Shown: positions 35,922-45,064, counted from the first letter of the stretch. The stretch is 64,000 nucleotides of DNA from an uncultured Acidimicrobiales bacterium (GCA_951812975.1 CATOTC010000001.1:124001-188000), one strand, 5' to 3'. The notes: a model not told the origin generated them from the sequence alone. Translations and numbers: made by a program.

Positions 35922-36311
35922 TCATGGTTCGCTTGCTTGATCGATCATGTGGGAAAGATCACAGACGGTCTGTGCTCCGCTGCTCGCCGTCGCCGCGTTT
36001 CGAGTCACCAAGAACCGCCGGTGGGCTCCGATCAAATCGGCTGTGTCGTTGAGGCGGGCCATGTCCGAGCGGCTTGGATTGGTGGTGAGTTACACCTCGA
36101 TGACCCAGAGTTCCTGCCGCACGTTGACGACGAGATCAACCTCGCGACCGTCGGATGTGCGCAGGTGCGAAGCTCTGAAACGTGTGCCTGATTGTTGCAG
36201 AGCTGTCAGCACCTGCTCAATAACGTGTCCCTCCCAGCTTGCGCCCACCAGCGGATGGCCGAGCAGTTCCGAGGCGTTGTCGATGCCCCACAAGCTGTGC
36301 AGCAGGCGCGC
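35922..36311 (-). pseudogene. Remnant of a DUF4143/AAA-type ATPase C-terminus
   Basis: The reading direction is minus. 'LLHSLWGIDNASELLGHPLVGASWEGHVIEQVL' begins at about 36311 and leads to 'DGREVDLVV...ELWVIEV', the PD-(D/E)xK-like end of DUF4143 ATPases. The next codon, expected to be the motif Lys, is TAA. The frame then continues 'LTTNPSRSDMARLND...AHRRFLVTRN' to TGA at 35922-35924. So it is an internally stopped C-terminal fragment with no ATPase domain. It directly abuts a hydrolase fragment, with no intact start. Likely inert. Confidence 0.75.
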
Positions 36312-36324
36312 CGGACCTGCCTGG

Positions 36325-36480
36325 CTCAGCGACTCGATTTGGTGGTCGAACAGTGCCGCCGTCTGGTTCCATCCGTGGATGAGTACGAGTGCGGGCCAGC
36401 GCCTGCGTCAACAGAGTTGGGACACACCCGTTGTTGGTCGTCACAGTTCGGATCGGATCTCTTATTCCTTGGGTTGCTCC
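36325..36480 (-). pseudogene. Decayed 5' fragment of the alpha/beta hydrolase gene found intact at 43113-43952
   Basis: Bases 36325-36480 align with 43825-43979, which is the first codons and leader of the intact hydrolase. The stretch encoding 'VLIHGWNQTAALFDHQIESLSQ' is readable, but the codons before it are frameshifted and the start is lost. The 3' side is fused to the DUF4143 remnant. The aligned leader overlaps the 3' end of the decarboxylase frame. Confidence 0.75.
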
Positions 36481-37916
36481 ACTGTCATGGCCGACTCATC
36501 GATGAATTGCCAAAGCGAGTCGATGTGGTGTCGTGTGGTCCAGGTCGAACCGATTGAGACCCGAATGTACTGGTGCCCGTCGATTTCTGAGACGGTGACG
36601 AAGAAGCGTCCGGTGTCGTTGATGGCCGACGCCAGGGCACAAGTGGCGGCAGTACCAGCGGTGTGCTCAAACGAGACGAGCGCAAAAGGCGTTGGAGCGA
36701 TGCGTCGCAGGCGCGGATGACTGTCGATACGCTCCGAGAATTCGCTCGCCCACTGGGTGTGACGGCGAATATTTGCTCTGAGACCTTCAGCTCCCAGGGA
36801 CCGAATCACGAACCAGAGCTTGAGGGCTCGAAACGGTCGGGCCAAAGAAATGTCCCAATTGCGGTAATCAATGACCTGGCCTGAATCTGAAGCATCATTG
36901 CGCAAATATGGAGGATCGATGCTCATGACATCAATGAGCGGCCCGCGGTCGGCGACCCACAAGACGGAGCAGTCGATGTTGGTGGCGAACCACTTGTGGG
37001 GATTGAAGGTGTAGCTGTCGACCAGCTCAATGCCGTCCAGGTGGTGCCGGAACTCCTCACAGATCATGGCCGAACCGGCGTAGGCCGCATCGACGTGATG
37101 CCACATTCCACGTTGTGTTGCGATCTCGCCAACGCCGCGAACGGGATCGACTGCGGTGGTCCCGGTTGTTCCCAACGCTGAAACAACTGTGGCAGGCGAC
37201 AGACCTCTGTTGAGGTCTTGGGAAACCGCTTCGATGAGGGCTTCCGGTTCAAGCGCGAAATCATCGTCTACGTCGAGGAGCCGAACGTGGCGAAGGCCGG
37301 CAAGACGAGCACCTTTCTCGACCGACGAATGAGCTTGGCTCGATACGTAGGCCACCATCTGTTCCACCGGGGCACCGGTGAGGCTTCGGCACATCTCGCG
37401 AGCATTGATCATGGCGATGAGGGTCGAACTCGATGCGCCCGATGTGAGCAGTCCCCCACCTTTCGAAGTGGTTCTCCAGGATTCAGGAAGGCCCATCAGA
37501 TCGACGAGCCAGTCAAGTACATGGTTTTCCAACTCGGTGACTGCTGGAGACGAAGACCAGAGCATCCCCTGCACGCCGAGCCCGGCGGCCGCGAACTCTC
37601 CCAACGCTGACGCAGGAGATGACATCGCTGGGAAATACGCGAACCAGCCCGGATGTTGCCAGTGGGCCAGCGCTGGCACGATCACATCGTCAAGGTCGGT
37701 GAGCACCTCGCTGAACGGTTCGGGCCTCTCCGGTGCAGTGCCGGGAAGCTGCGCTCTCACGTCACCCGGTTTGACAGGTTCACACACTGGTCTCGGCCCC
37801 AGAGTGGCCAGATAGTCGGCAATCCAGTCAACGAGCGCATAGCCGTTCTCTCGGAAGGCACCCAAGTCGGTGAGGGGGGCCACAGGATCAAGATCAGACC
37901 GTTCGGAATCTACCAT
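36462..37916 (-). CDS. Pyridoxal-phosphate-dependent aromatic L-amino acid decarboxylase
   Basis: A 484-residue group II decarboxylase. Family features include 'HWQHPGWFAYFPAMSSPASALGE' near the N-terminus, 'TSGASSSTLIAM', 'HVDAAYAGSAMICEE' and the PLP lysine in 'YTFNPHKWFATNIDCSVLWV'. It resembles DOPA/tryptophan/tyrosine decarboxylases and would yield an aromatic amine and CO2. The start is ATG 37916. Its last codons overlap the leader of the decayed hydrolase copy. The neighbouring Liv-type importer may bring in an amino acid or related ligand; that link is inferred. Confidence 0.9.
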   Translation of the reverse strand: MVDSERSDLDPVAPLTDLGAFRENGYALVDWIADYLATLGPRPVCEPVKPGDVRAQLPGTAPERPEPFSEVLTDLDDVIVPALAHWQHPGWFAYFPAMSSPASALGEFAAAGLGVQGMLWSSSPAVTELENHVLDWLVDLMGLPESWRTTSKGGGLLTSGASSSTLIAMINAREMCRSLTGAPVEQMVAYVSSQAHSSVEKGARLAGLRHVRLLDVDDDFALEPEALIEAVSQDLNRGLSPATVVSALGTTGTTAVDPVRGVGEIATQRGMWHHVDAAYAGSAMICEEFRHHLDGIELVDSYTFNPHKWFATNIDCSVLWVADRGPLIDVMSIDPPYLRNDASDSGQVIDYRNWDISLARPFRALKLWFVIRSLGAEGLRANIRRHTQWASEFSERIDSHPRLRRIAPTPFALVSFEHTAGTAATCALASAINDTGRFFVTVSEIDGHQYIRVSIGSTWTTRHHIDSLWQFIDESAMTVEQPKE

Positions 37917-38069
37917 CTGTTGCTTCTGTGTGTTCGACGCGGGGGCGCATTGTGTATTGATTTGGCGTGCGCAGGCATGGCGTGGTGCTCAGGCATGGCG
38001 TGTTCGGTGGGCCATGAACTATCCCATCCGACGAAAATACGAGACACAATCCGCTATCCACGAAGAATC

Positions 38070-38145
38070 ATCCGTTTTGCGAAGCGAATTGTCTATCAGC
38101 GCGAGTCGATTCAGGAGACTGCTTCCTCCGAACAACTCGAAACGT
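38070..38145 (+). pseudogene. Decayed fragment of the AraC regulator gene (intact at 44108-45013)
   Basis: ATCCGTTTTGCGAA (38070-38083) is identical to the promoter region of the intact regulator. It is followed at about 38105-38145 by DNA matching the regulator C-terminus; both encode FRRLL..NN..RL. The middle of the gene is missing. It lies between the decarboxylase start and the importer genes. Confidence 0.6.
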
Positions 38146-38158
38146 TTGAGCCGACCGC

Positions 38159-40075
38159 TCATTCACCTGTGTAAGCGGCTCGCACAACCGGGTTGGAACG
38201 GATCTCCGACACCGAGCCGTGGGCGATGACCGAGCCTTGATCCAGGCAATAAACCTCGTCGCAGATCGAGGTGATGAACGCAAGGTCATGGTCGATCACC
38301 ACCACGCCGCAACCGATCCGCTCCGCGATAGCGCGGATTTGCTGCACGATCAGTCGTGATTCCGGCTCAGTGAAACCAGCCGTCGGCTCGTCAAGCAGAA
38401 GGAACAGAGGTTGCGACACAGCCGCCCGAGCTAGCTCAAGCCGCTTGGACGCGCCGTAGTCGAGGTCCTTGGCCCGACGCAAAGCCACATCGATGAGTTG
38501 GTTCAACTCAATCATCTCCGCGGCGTTCTGACGAGCCTCCGACCGAGATGCGCCATGGGCAAGGGCGACGACCTCCACGTTTTCCCGAACCGTCAGATCG
38601 TCGAAGAGGCGAAGATTCTGAAAGGTCCGAGAGACGCCGGCACGGGCTCGTTTATAGCTGGGCAGTCCATCAAGTGCGCGACCACACACAGCCGCACGGC
38701 CTTCCAAGACGGGCACAATTCCGTTCAAGGCGTTCAGCATGGTGGTCTTGCCGGCACCGTTGGGTCCGATGAGACCGCAAATGCGACCCCGATCCACCGA
38801 CAGATGGGCCTGCGACAAGACAGCCAGCCCGTCGAACTCGACGGACATGTCGGTCAGTTTCAGCTGGTTGTCGTTGATGGCACCTGCGGGTGTGGCACGC
38901 GGTCCAGAGGTGTCGTGAAATGGCGAAGGAACCGGATCGCGTTGCAAGAGTCGCCGCAAGATGGGCAAATCGGCAATTTCACGATCATGCAGCAGCCCGT
39001 TCGGTCGTAGGATCATGAACCCGAGCATGGCCAAACCAAGGCAGACATCGGTGAGCCCTGGGCGGATCACGATGTCAAACGGCCCGGGGTCCAATTCAGG
39101 CCCCGAGATGGTCCTGGTGAACTCGACAAGTGCGGTAACGATCACAGAACCGACTACCGCGCCGGTGACGCTGCTTCTGCCGCCAACCACGAGCATGGTA
39201 AGGGTCAGCAGCGTGTAGTCAATGAAGAACCTTTCGGGAGAAACTGTTCCTGTCAGCCAGACTCGCAAACATGCGCCCAGCGCCACCAAACCTACTGAGA
39301 GCAGCAACGCCGACATCTGATGTCTGGCCGGGTTGATCCCTAGCGTACGGGCTGCGAGATCGTCCTCCCGGGCCGCTCGCGCCAGTCGACCCGAACGAGA
39401 CGACCGGTAGAGCTGGGCAACCACCAAAGCAAGCGCAAAGCCGACGTAGGCATAGGAACGGCCGAGCATCGCTGTTCCGGGGCGGAAGCTGATGCCGGCC
39501 CTGTTGCCCCCAGTGATCTCGGTCCAGTTGATGGCGATCTCGTAAGCGGCGAACAGCACCGCAAGCGTGATGACGGTAGCGGCGATGTCGCCCCTGGCTG
39601 CCCCAGAGCGGACGATGCCGAGTCCGACGACCGCTGCCACTACGAGAGTCAACGCAATGGCCGCGGTGATTGCGGCAAGGGGCGGGACAGACAAGTCGGC
39701 TGCTCCGAACGGCGCATCGCCGATTAGCCGCTGCTTCCATTCGACGTCAACAGCCAGGATGGCGAATGTGTAGCCGGCCACCGCCCCAAAACCGACATGT
39801 CCGAAAGACAAGATTCCGGTGTTGCCGAGGAACACTTGGAGCCCTACCACAACCGTGGCGTTGATCAGCAACGTTGTGAACAGCGATTCTCGCGCGGCGC
39901 CTTCTCCCGCCACATAGCCGAGCCCGAGAAGCGACACCGCCGCGAACAACAGCGCGGCACTGACCAGATCAGCGATCACACGGTCACGCCCGACCCTGGA
40001 AACTCCGTTGAATCGAGTCGCGCGGAGAGTACGTGTCTGCCTTCGCTGAGACTGGCTTGGACTGGCAGCGTTCAT
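38159..40075 (-). CDS. Branched-chain amino acid-type ABC permease fused to ATP-binding domain (LivM-LivG)
   Basis: A 638-residue fusion. Residues about 30-330 form a LivM-like permease ('GNTGILSFGHVGFGAVAGYTFAIL', about eight to ten helices). Residues about 395-635 are a LivG-like ATPase: Walker A GPNGAGKTT, 'GVSRTFQNLRLFDDLTVREN', a degenerate signature 'DYGASKRLELARA', Walker B 'LFLLLDEPTAG', and H-loop 'VVVIDHDLAF'. ATG 40075 overlaps the livH stop (ATGA). Such fusions are known in Liv-type importers. Stop at 38159. Confidence 0.9.
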   Translation of the reverse strand: MNAASPSQSQRRQTRTLRATRFNGVSRVGRDRVIADLVSAALLFAAVSLLGLGYVAGEGAARESLFTTLLINATVVVGLQVFLGNTGILSFGHVGFGAVAGYTFAILAVDVEWKQRLIGDAPFGAADLSVPPLAAITAAIALTLVVAAVVGLGIVRSGAARGDIAATVITLAVLFAAYEIAINWTEITGGNRAGISFRPGTAMLGRSYAYVGFALALVVAQLYRSSRSGRLARAAREDDLAARTLGINPARHQMSALLLSVGLVALGACLRVWLTGTVSPERFFIDYTLLTLTMLVVGGRSSVTGAVVGSVIVTALVEFTRTISGPELDPGPFDIVIRPGLTDVCLGLAMLGFMILRPNGLLHDREIADLPILRRLLQRDPVPSPFHDTSGPRATPAGAINDNQLKLTDMSVEFDGLAVLSQAHLSVDRGRICGLIGPNGAGKTTMLNALNGIVPVLEGRAAVCGRALDGLPSYKRARAGVSRTFQNLRLFDDLTVRENVEVVALAHGASRSEARQNAAEMIELNQLIDVALRRAKDLDYGASKRLELARAAVSQPLFLLLDEPTAGFTEPESRLIVQQIRAIAERIGCGVVVIDHDLAFITSICDEVYCLDQGSVIAHGSVSEIRSNPVVRAAYTGE

Positions 40076-40959
40076 GGTCTTTGCGCTGGTCCGACTTTGA
40101 GAATGCCCGAAGGTCGGAAGATGAACAGGACAGCCACCAGAACGAATATGATTCCGTTCACCATTCCATCGATGTCGTCCGGCAAATAGGAGACGAGCAG
40201 TATCTCGACAAGCCCCAGCAACAGACCTCCGATCACCGCGCCCTGAAGTCGCCCCAAGCCTCCGATCAGGGCGGCAAGCACTCCTTTCAACATGGGAATC
40301 AGACCAGCGGATGGAGCGGCCCGACCGGTTCGCATCAAGAAGAAGACGGCAGCGATCCCAGCCAGCAAACCGGCCAGGGCAAACGCAGCCCGGATCACCT
40401 GGTTGGGGCGGATGCCAAGGAGTTGAGCGGTGTCGAAGTCTTCTGCCGCGGCCCGAATAGCCATGCCGTAGACGGTTCGCTGGAGAACCCAAACCGCAAA
40501 GATGAGACTCACCGAGGTAGCGGCGATTATAGCCAGGTCAACGACTTCAAACCGAATACCGGCCAATGACACCGTGGAGGTGATCCAACCCGGACGGTCA
40601 AAGTGTCGAGATGATGCCGACACGAACATGACGAACGCCGCTTGGACCACGAAATGCACCCCGAACGAGGTGAGCAGCATGGTAAAGTCGGAACTGGAGC
40701 GAACCCAGCGAAACGCCACGAATTCCACCAGAACCGAAGTGAGGACTGCGGTCAGTACAATCGTCGGCACTAGGATCCACCAACTCGCCCCGGCTAGGGC
40801 GAGACCGTACGAGACGTATGCGCTTACTGTGATCATTTCTCCGTGGGCGAAGTTCACCAGATGCATAACGCCAAAGATCAGCCCGACCCCCAGGGCGATC
40901 AGGGCATATTCCCCACCTCGTCCCAATCCGTCGACCAACTGTTGGACCACCTCAGTCAT
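40072..40959 (-). CDS. Branched-chain amino acid-type ABC permease (LivH-like)
   Basis: A 295-residue permease with 'GGEYALIALGVGLIFGVMHLVNFAHGEMITVSAY', the LivH signature, and the loop 'QLLGIRPNQVIRAAFALAG'. It has about eight membrane helices. ATG 40959 overlaps the livF stop by 8 bp; the frame upstream to 41085 lies inside livF. It forms the channel with the LivM domain of the next gene. Confidence 0.92.
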   Translation of the reverse strand: MTEVVQQLVDGLGRGGEYALIALGVGLIFGVMHLVNFAHGEMITVSAYVSYGLALAGASWWILVPTIVLTAVLTSVLVEFVAFRWVRSSSDFTMLLTSFGVHFVVQAAFVMFVSASSRHFDRPGWITSTVSLAGIRFEVVDLAIIAATSVSLIFAVWVLQRTVYGMAIRAAAEDFDTAQLLGIRPNQVIRAAFALAGLLAGIAAVFFLMRTGRAAPSAGLIPMLKGVLAALIGGLGRLQGAVIGGLLLGLVEILLVSYLPDDIDGMVNGIIFVLVAVLFIFRPSGILKVGPAQRP

Positions 40960-41785
40960 CGCTGCCCGACTTTGGTGTCTCGACAGTCTTTCGAGAACCA
41001 ACCGCTGGTCCAGCCATCGGCTCAACGCCGCTGTCTTCGGGGGAACCGCCCAGAAATGACCCGAACAGGTCTTCTCGAGTCGCAAGCTGGTCGGCCGAAC
41101 CGCTTTGCACGATATGTCCGGTGCGGATCAGATACGCAGAATCGGCAGAGTTCAATACTCGGCGGGGGTTTTGATCTACGACAATCAGTGTCATGCCGCG
41201 TTCACGCAGTTCCTTGATGAGACCAAACACCTGAGCTGCAACTAGCGGCGCAAGTCCAAGCGTCGGTTCGTCCATCAACAACAGCTCGGGAGACGGCATC
41301 AGCGCCCTGGCGATTGCAAGCTGTTGGGCCTCACCGCCTGAGAGCACTCCGGCTTGCTGGGACCGTTTGCGCTTGAGAACCTCGAATCTCTCGATCATCT
41401 CGTTGGCACGGGTCTGTCGCAGCCGCCTGGGAAGGATCATGCCTCCCACCAGCAGGTTCTCCTCAACGGTCAGGGTTGCGAGGATACGGCGATGTTCGGG
41501 CACCAATGCCATGCCGAGCCGTATACGTTGTTGGGTTGGTAGCCCGGTTATGTCATGCCCCTTGTATCGAATGCGCCCCCGGTTCGGTCGGCGCAACCCG
41601 ATGATCGCATGGAGAACACTGGATTTCCCCGCTCCGTTGGGTCCGATGAGAGCAACCGTCTCACCGGAGCCAACAGAGAGAGAAATGCCGAACAGGGCCC
41701 GGACCGGTCCGTAGGAAACTTCGATTGACTCCAGGGAGAGCAGTTCGCCGTCGGTTTTCGCGGAGGTTTCTGCATCAACTAGCAA
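40952..41785 (-). CDS. Branched-chain amino acid-type ABC ATP-binding protein (LivF-like)
   Basis: A 277-residue ATPase with Walker A GPNGAGKSS, 'RLGMALVPEHRRILATLTVEENLLVGG', signature 'VLSGGEAQQLAIARAL', Walker B 'LLLMDEPTLGLAP' and 'IVVDQNPRRVLNSADSAYLI'. The start is TTG 41785; no in-frame ATG is better. A C-terminal tail of about 40 residues beyond the usual LivF end is rich in Gly/Pro/Ser. It follows the binding-protein gene by 14 bp. Confidence 0.9.
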   Translation of the reverse strand: MLVDAETSAKTDGELLSLESIEVSYGPVRALFGISLSVGSGETVALIGPNGAGKSSVLHAIIGLRRPNRGRIRYKGHDITGLPTQQRIRLGMALVPEHRRILATLTVEENLLVGGMILPRRLRQTRANEMIERFEVLKRKRSQQAGVLSGGEAQQLAIARALMPSPELLLMDEPTLGLAPLVAAQVFGLIKELRERGMTLIVVDQNPRRVLNSADSAYLIRTGHIVQSGSADQLATREDLFGSFLGGSPEDSGVEPMAGPAVGSRKTVETPKSGSDD

Positions 41786-41799
41786 AAGAGCTCGCCGGA

Positions 41800-43086
41800 C
41801 TACTCGAATACTTCGTAGATCGCTGCCAGTGATGGTCCGCCGTCGACCACTTGATGGACGTAGACAGGCGTGTTCGGCGTGCTGCCGCCGTTATAGGCGA
41901 GTACGCCAGTAAGCCCATCGACCCCGGTACCTGCGATCATCGCCTCGCCGACCGTGACCGGATCAAGCGAGCCGGTATCGGCGACTGCCGATGCTATCAC
42001 CAAGATAGCGTCGGCGGCCAAAGCGGCGTACGAGTCGCTCTCCAAAGTGCTGTCTTTTTGCCGCTCATACGAATCAAGGAATCGAAGCATGCGGCCATCG
42101 GGTTCCGGGAATGTGTGTGAGGTGTGATAGAAGCCTTCGACACCGTCGATGAAATATCCTCCGGTAGCGGTGAACGCGTCGGCCACCAACATCTCGGCAG
42201 TAATACCGGCTTCATCTAGTTGGCCTCCAAGGATCGCTGATTGGAATGCGATCAATGCTGAGTAGACCACATCAGGTTGCGGATCCAGTGCCGCGATTTC
42301 GTTGACTTGGGCTGAGAAATCGGTTGTCTCCACTGGAACGAAGGGGTAGTCGCCCAGTACTTGGCCCCCAATCGCCTCAAATTCCTCGGTAAACACTTCA
42401 ACCAAGTACCCGAAGTACGGACCGGGAACGCTGAAGGTTGCCGCTGTTTGCCATCCCTGTTCGATGGCAAACCGGGCAGCAGCTCTGGCCTGGGCGGTGT
42501 CGGTGAATGATGCCAGCAGGCTCAACTGAGACGGGTCGGCCAGCAGTGGCTCAGTGGATGACACCGAGATCAGCGGAGTGTTGCCGGCTGTCACCTGCAA
42601 GATGGCTTGGTTGACATCGAAGAAGGCCGGGCCGAGGATGGCGGTGACACCGTCCTCCAGCAATTCTTGTGCCACTCTGCCGGCAGTCTCGGGGTCGCCT
42701 TCAATATCGCGGATCACCATCTCAATGGGCCTGCCATCGACGCCACCGGCGCAGTTGAGCAACTCGACGAAGTACTCCGCCGCTTTGGACCCGGGAATAT
42801 CTACAAATCCTCCGAGTTCGGAGAAGTCTGCAGCGTATCCGATCTTGAGGGTCTCTCCCGTAGGAGCAGGATCGCAAGCGTCCAGATCAACGGCCAGCAC
42901 GGCGTCCACGTCCAACGGTTGGGTTGGAGCGCTGGTCGTTGTGGGAGCGCTGGTTGCCGCAGGAGCGGCGGTAGTCGTCGGGGTGCTCTGTTCGTTCGTA
43001 GGGGTGCTCTGCTCGTCGTCATCGCCGCAAGCGGCAGTAAAAAGAGCGAGGCCCAAGACGATTGCCAATACCCGATTGTTCAACAT
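41800..43086 (-). CDS. ABC substrate-binding lipoprotein (Liv-type, peripla_BP_6)
   Basis: A 428-residue exported lipoprotein with lipobox ending TAAC, followed by an acidic Thr/Pro-rich tether. The type I periplasmic-binding fold has 'LKIGYAADFSELGGFVDIPGSKAAEYFVE', 'RPIEMVIRDIEGDPETAGRVAQELLEDGVTAILGP' and 'ISVSSTEPLLADPS' pieces. Two ATG codons lie 6 bp apart; the second (43086) has the better spacing to AAAGGA. The ligand could be an amino acid, amide or aromatic compound. It is the first gene of the Liv-type importer operon. Confidence 0.9.
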   Translation of the reverse strand: MLNNRVLAIVLGLALFTAACGDDDEQSTPTNEQSTPTTTAAPAATSAPTTTSAPTQPLDVDAVLAVDLDACDPAPTGETLKIGYAADFSELGGFVDIPGSKAAEYFVELLNCAGGVDGRPIEMVIRDIEGDPETAGRVAQELLEDGVTAILGPAFFDVNQAILQVTAGNTPLISVSSTEPLLADPSQLSLLASFTDTAQARAAARFAIEQGWQTAATFSVPGPYFGYLVEVFTEEFEAIGGQVLGDYPFVPVETTDFSAQVNEIAALDPQPDVVYSALIAFQSAILGGQLDEAGITAEMLVADAFTATGGYFIDGVEGFYHTSHTFPEPDGRMLRFLDSYERQKDSTLESDSYAALAADAILVIASAVADTGSLDPVTVGEAMIAGTGVDGLTGVLAYNGGSTPNTPVYVHQVVDGGPSLAAIYEVFE

Positions 43087-43112
43087 TGTCATTCCTTTCG
43101 GAGCTATAAGGT

Positions 43113-43952
43113 TCAGGATTGGGGGTTGGTAAGGAAGTCAATAACGACGCGGTTGAAACGGTCGGGGTTTTCTACGAACATGAAGTGGTTGCCCCCTTCG
43201 TGTCCGCCAAAAGACTCGAAGAGCGCGCCGGGAGTCTGCTCGGAAGCCCATTTGGTGGCGGTCATCGGAACGAAGGAGGCTTCGCCGGCAATGTAGAGAC
43301 TGGGCCGGTTGATTCGAGGCAGAACGTCTCGCCAGTCGGCCAGGATGTCGGAGAAAAACTCCCGGGCGGACAGCGGCCCAGGCATTCGTTCGTTTTCTGC
43401 CAGGATTCGAGCTTTGTCTTCCGGGGCGATTGATTCCGTGACCATGTGTTCGATCAGTCCTGGAACGATTTGAGCCTCAGCACCGTTGGACAGCCCATTG
43501 ACGATCTCGAACAGATCGGAAGCGGGCATGATGGCGCCGAAGTTACCCACCTGCTCATCGCTGAAGGCAGGATTGGCCACGGGGTGGGTCGCCATGTCTA
43601 CGAAGATCGCCCGGTCTATCCCGACGCCAGCGAAGAGATCAAAGTAGGACCAGAGCACGCAGCAACCCATCGAATGGCCCAGAACATGGGCTTTGCCACC
43701 GGCGACTTGATCGATCAGAGTCTTGAGGTCCATGGCATAACGAGACATGCGGTATCCATAGTCGGGAGCATCAGAATCACCATGGCCGCGCAGATCAAGC
43801 GCAAGCACCCTGAACGACTCGCTCAAGGACTCGATTTGGCGGTCAAACAATGCCGCTGTCTGGTTCCAGCCGTGGACCAGCACGAGTGGTGGGCCAGCGC
43901 CGGCTTCGACAAAGCTGAGACGCACACCATCGTTGGTAGTTATCGTCCCCAT
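43113..43952 (-). CDS. Alpha/beta hydrolase (esterase/haloperoxidase-like)
   Basis: A 279-residue alpha/beta hydrolase with 'PPLVLVHGWNQTAALFDRQIESLSESFRVLALDLRGHGDSDAPDYGYRMSRYAMDL' spread over residues 18-75, nucleophile elbow GHSMGC (Ser), and 'GGHEGGNHFMFVENPDRF' with the catalytic His. ATG 43952. It lies 26 bp upstream of the importer lipoprotein gene on the same strand, so it may lead the operon. A decayed copy of its 5' end is at 36325-36480. It is divergent from the AraC gene. Confidence 0.88.
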   Translation of the reverse strand: MGTITTNDGVRLSFVEAGAGPPLVLVHGWNQTAALFDRQIESLSESFRVLALDLRGHGDSDAPDYGYRMSRYAMDLKTLIDQVAGGKAHVLGHSMGCCVLWSYFDLFAGVGIDRAIFVDMATHPVANPAFSDEQVGNFGAIMPASDLFEIVNGLSNGAEAQIVPGLIEHMVTESIAPEDKARILAENERMPGPLSAREFFSDILADWRDVLPRINRPSLYIAGEASFVPMTATKWASEQTPGALFESFGGHEGGNHFMFVENPDRFNRVVIDFLTNPQS

Positions 43953-44049
43953 CGGATCTCCTGTTGTTCGGCTGCAACCATCACATCCAATGACCGAAAG
44001 GAGCGCAATCCACTAACGACCTGCTGTGATCCCGGTTGCGGACAGAAAT

Positions 44050-44063
44050 ATCCGTTTTGCGAA
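44050..44063. promoter_or_regulatory. Shared 14-bp element, candidate AraC-regulator operator
   Basis: ATCCGTTTTGCGAA occurs here, between the divergent hydrolase and AraC genes, and again at 38070-38083 upstream of the decarboxylase. It may mark a common regulator site, or simply shared ancestry of the duplicated regions. Confidence 0.4.
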
Positions 44064-44107
44064 AAATGACCTTGGTGAGGACATGCGAGCGGTGTTACGT
44101 TCACCTC

Positions 44108-45013
44108 ATGCGTACCGGAGCCTGCGTGCAGCGATTCTTCTGCATTGACGAGCAAGCTGAGCAGCTCACCGGTTTCGACCAGCATTACGAGCAGGTCGGG
44201 TCCGGCAACTATTCGGGGGCGTTCATGGCGGTTGACGGAAACCGCGTGGGCGTATTCCTCGAATACACCAACCGAGTGCTTCACCAACAGGGAGCAGGAC
44301 CCCAAGACCAGGTCAGCGCAGTCGTGCTCTTGGAGTCACCGAAGAATACGATGACCAACGGCACCGAGTTCGGGATCGGAGACGTGTTGCTGGTCGGTCC
44401 GGGGGGTTCCTATGAGGCCATGGTGGGCCCGGGTGTCGTGCCCGCCGTGTTCAGCGTCTCTTTGGAGATGACACCTGCGTTGCCCCTTCGCCGATTGGCA
44501 GTTCGCCATCAGGGTCATGTTCGGCTCGTTTCCGATGTGGCTCTCAGCAAACGCTTTCGACACACGGCGGCTCATGTGCTGCGCTCCTGGGATGCCGAAA
44601 CCCAGTCGGCGGAGGTTCCCGTGGAGAAGGTTCAAGGGCTGATGCTTGATCTCCTAGCTTCGCCGTCTGCGTCGGGAGGTTCTTCTTGCCGTTCTTTGGA
44701 TCTGTTCCGTCGAACCAAGGAGATCATGGTTGACTCTCTACGCGAGCAGATACGCATTTCCGAAGTAGCGTCGCGTCTGAATACTTCCCGGCGAAGCGTC
44801 GAACATGCGTTTCGGGAGAGCGTTGGACTCAGCCCCAATCGATTCCGGAGACTGCTTCGGCTGAACAACGCACGAAGGCTGCTGGAACAGGGAAGCCACA
44901 GCGTGACTGAGGCGGCCATGGACAGCGGCCTGTTTCATCTCGGACGCTTCTCAGCCGAATACCACGGGCTGTTTGGTGAACAGCCTTCCGAAACGGCCCG
45001 CCGAAGCCGGTAA
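44108..45013 (+). CDS. AraC-family transcriptional regulator
   Basis: A 301-residue protein with a C-terminal AraC double helix-turn-helix ('ISEVASRLNTSRRSVEHAFRESVGLSPNRFRRLLRLNNARRLLE' and 'VTEAAMDSGLFHLGRFSAEYHGLFGEQPSET', about residues 215-300). The N-terminal domain is not a recognised cupin by eye. ATG 44108 is the likely start; an upstream ATG at 44036 is possible. It is divergent from the hydrolase/Liv importer operon and is the natural candidate for its control. Confidence 0.88.
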   Translation: MRTGACVQRFFCIDEQAEQLTGFDQHYEQVGSGNYSGAFMAVDGNRVGVFLEYTNRVLHQQGAGPQDQVSAVVLLESPKNTMTNGTEFGIGDVLLVGPGGSYEAMVGPGVVPAVFSVSLEMTPALPLRRLAVRHQGHVRLVSDVALSKRFRHTAAHVLRSWDAETQSAEVPVEKVQGLMLDLLASPSASGGSSCRSLDLFRRTKEIMVDSLREQIRISEVASRLNTSRRSVEHAFRESVGLSPNRFRRLLRLNNARRLLEQGSHSVTEAAMDSGLFHLGRFSAEYHGLFGEQPSETARRSR

Positions 45014-45064
45014 TTTCTCCTACGGCCGTAGTGCGAAACTCGCAGCACTCGTAAACTGGAACGC

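Noticed and set aside
40076-40492. N-terminal extension of the LivM-LivG fusion
   Set aside because: The extension is translated from within livH in another frame; ATG 40075 with ATGA overlap is the natural start.
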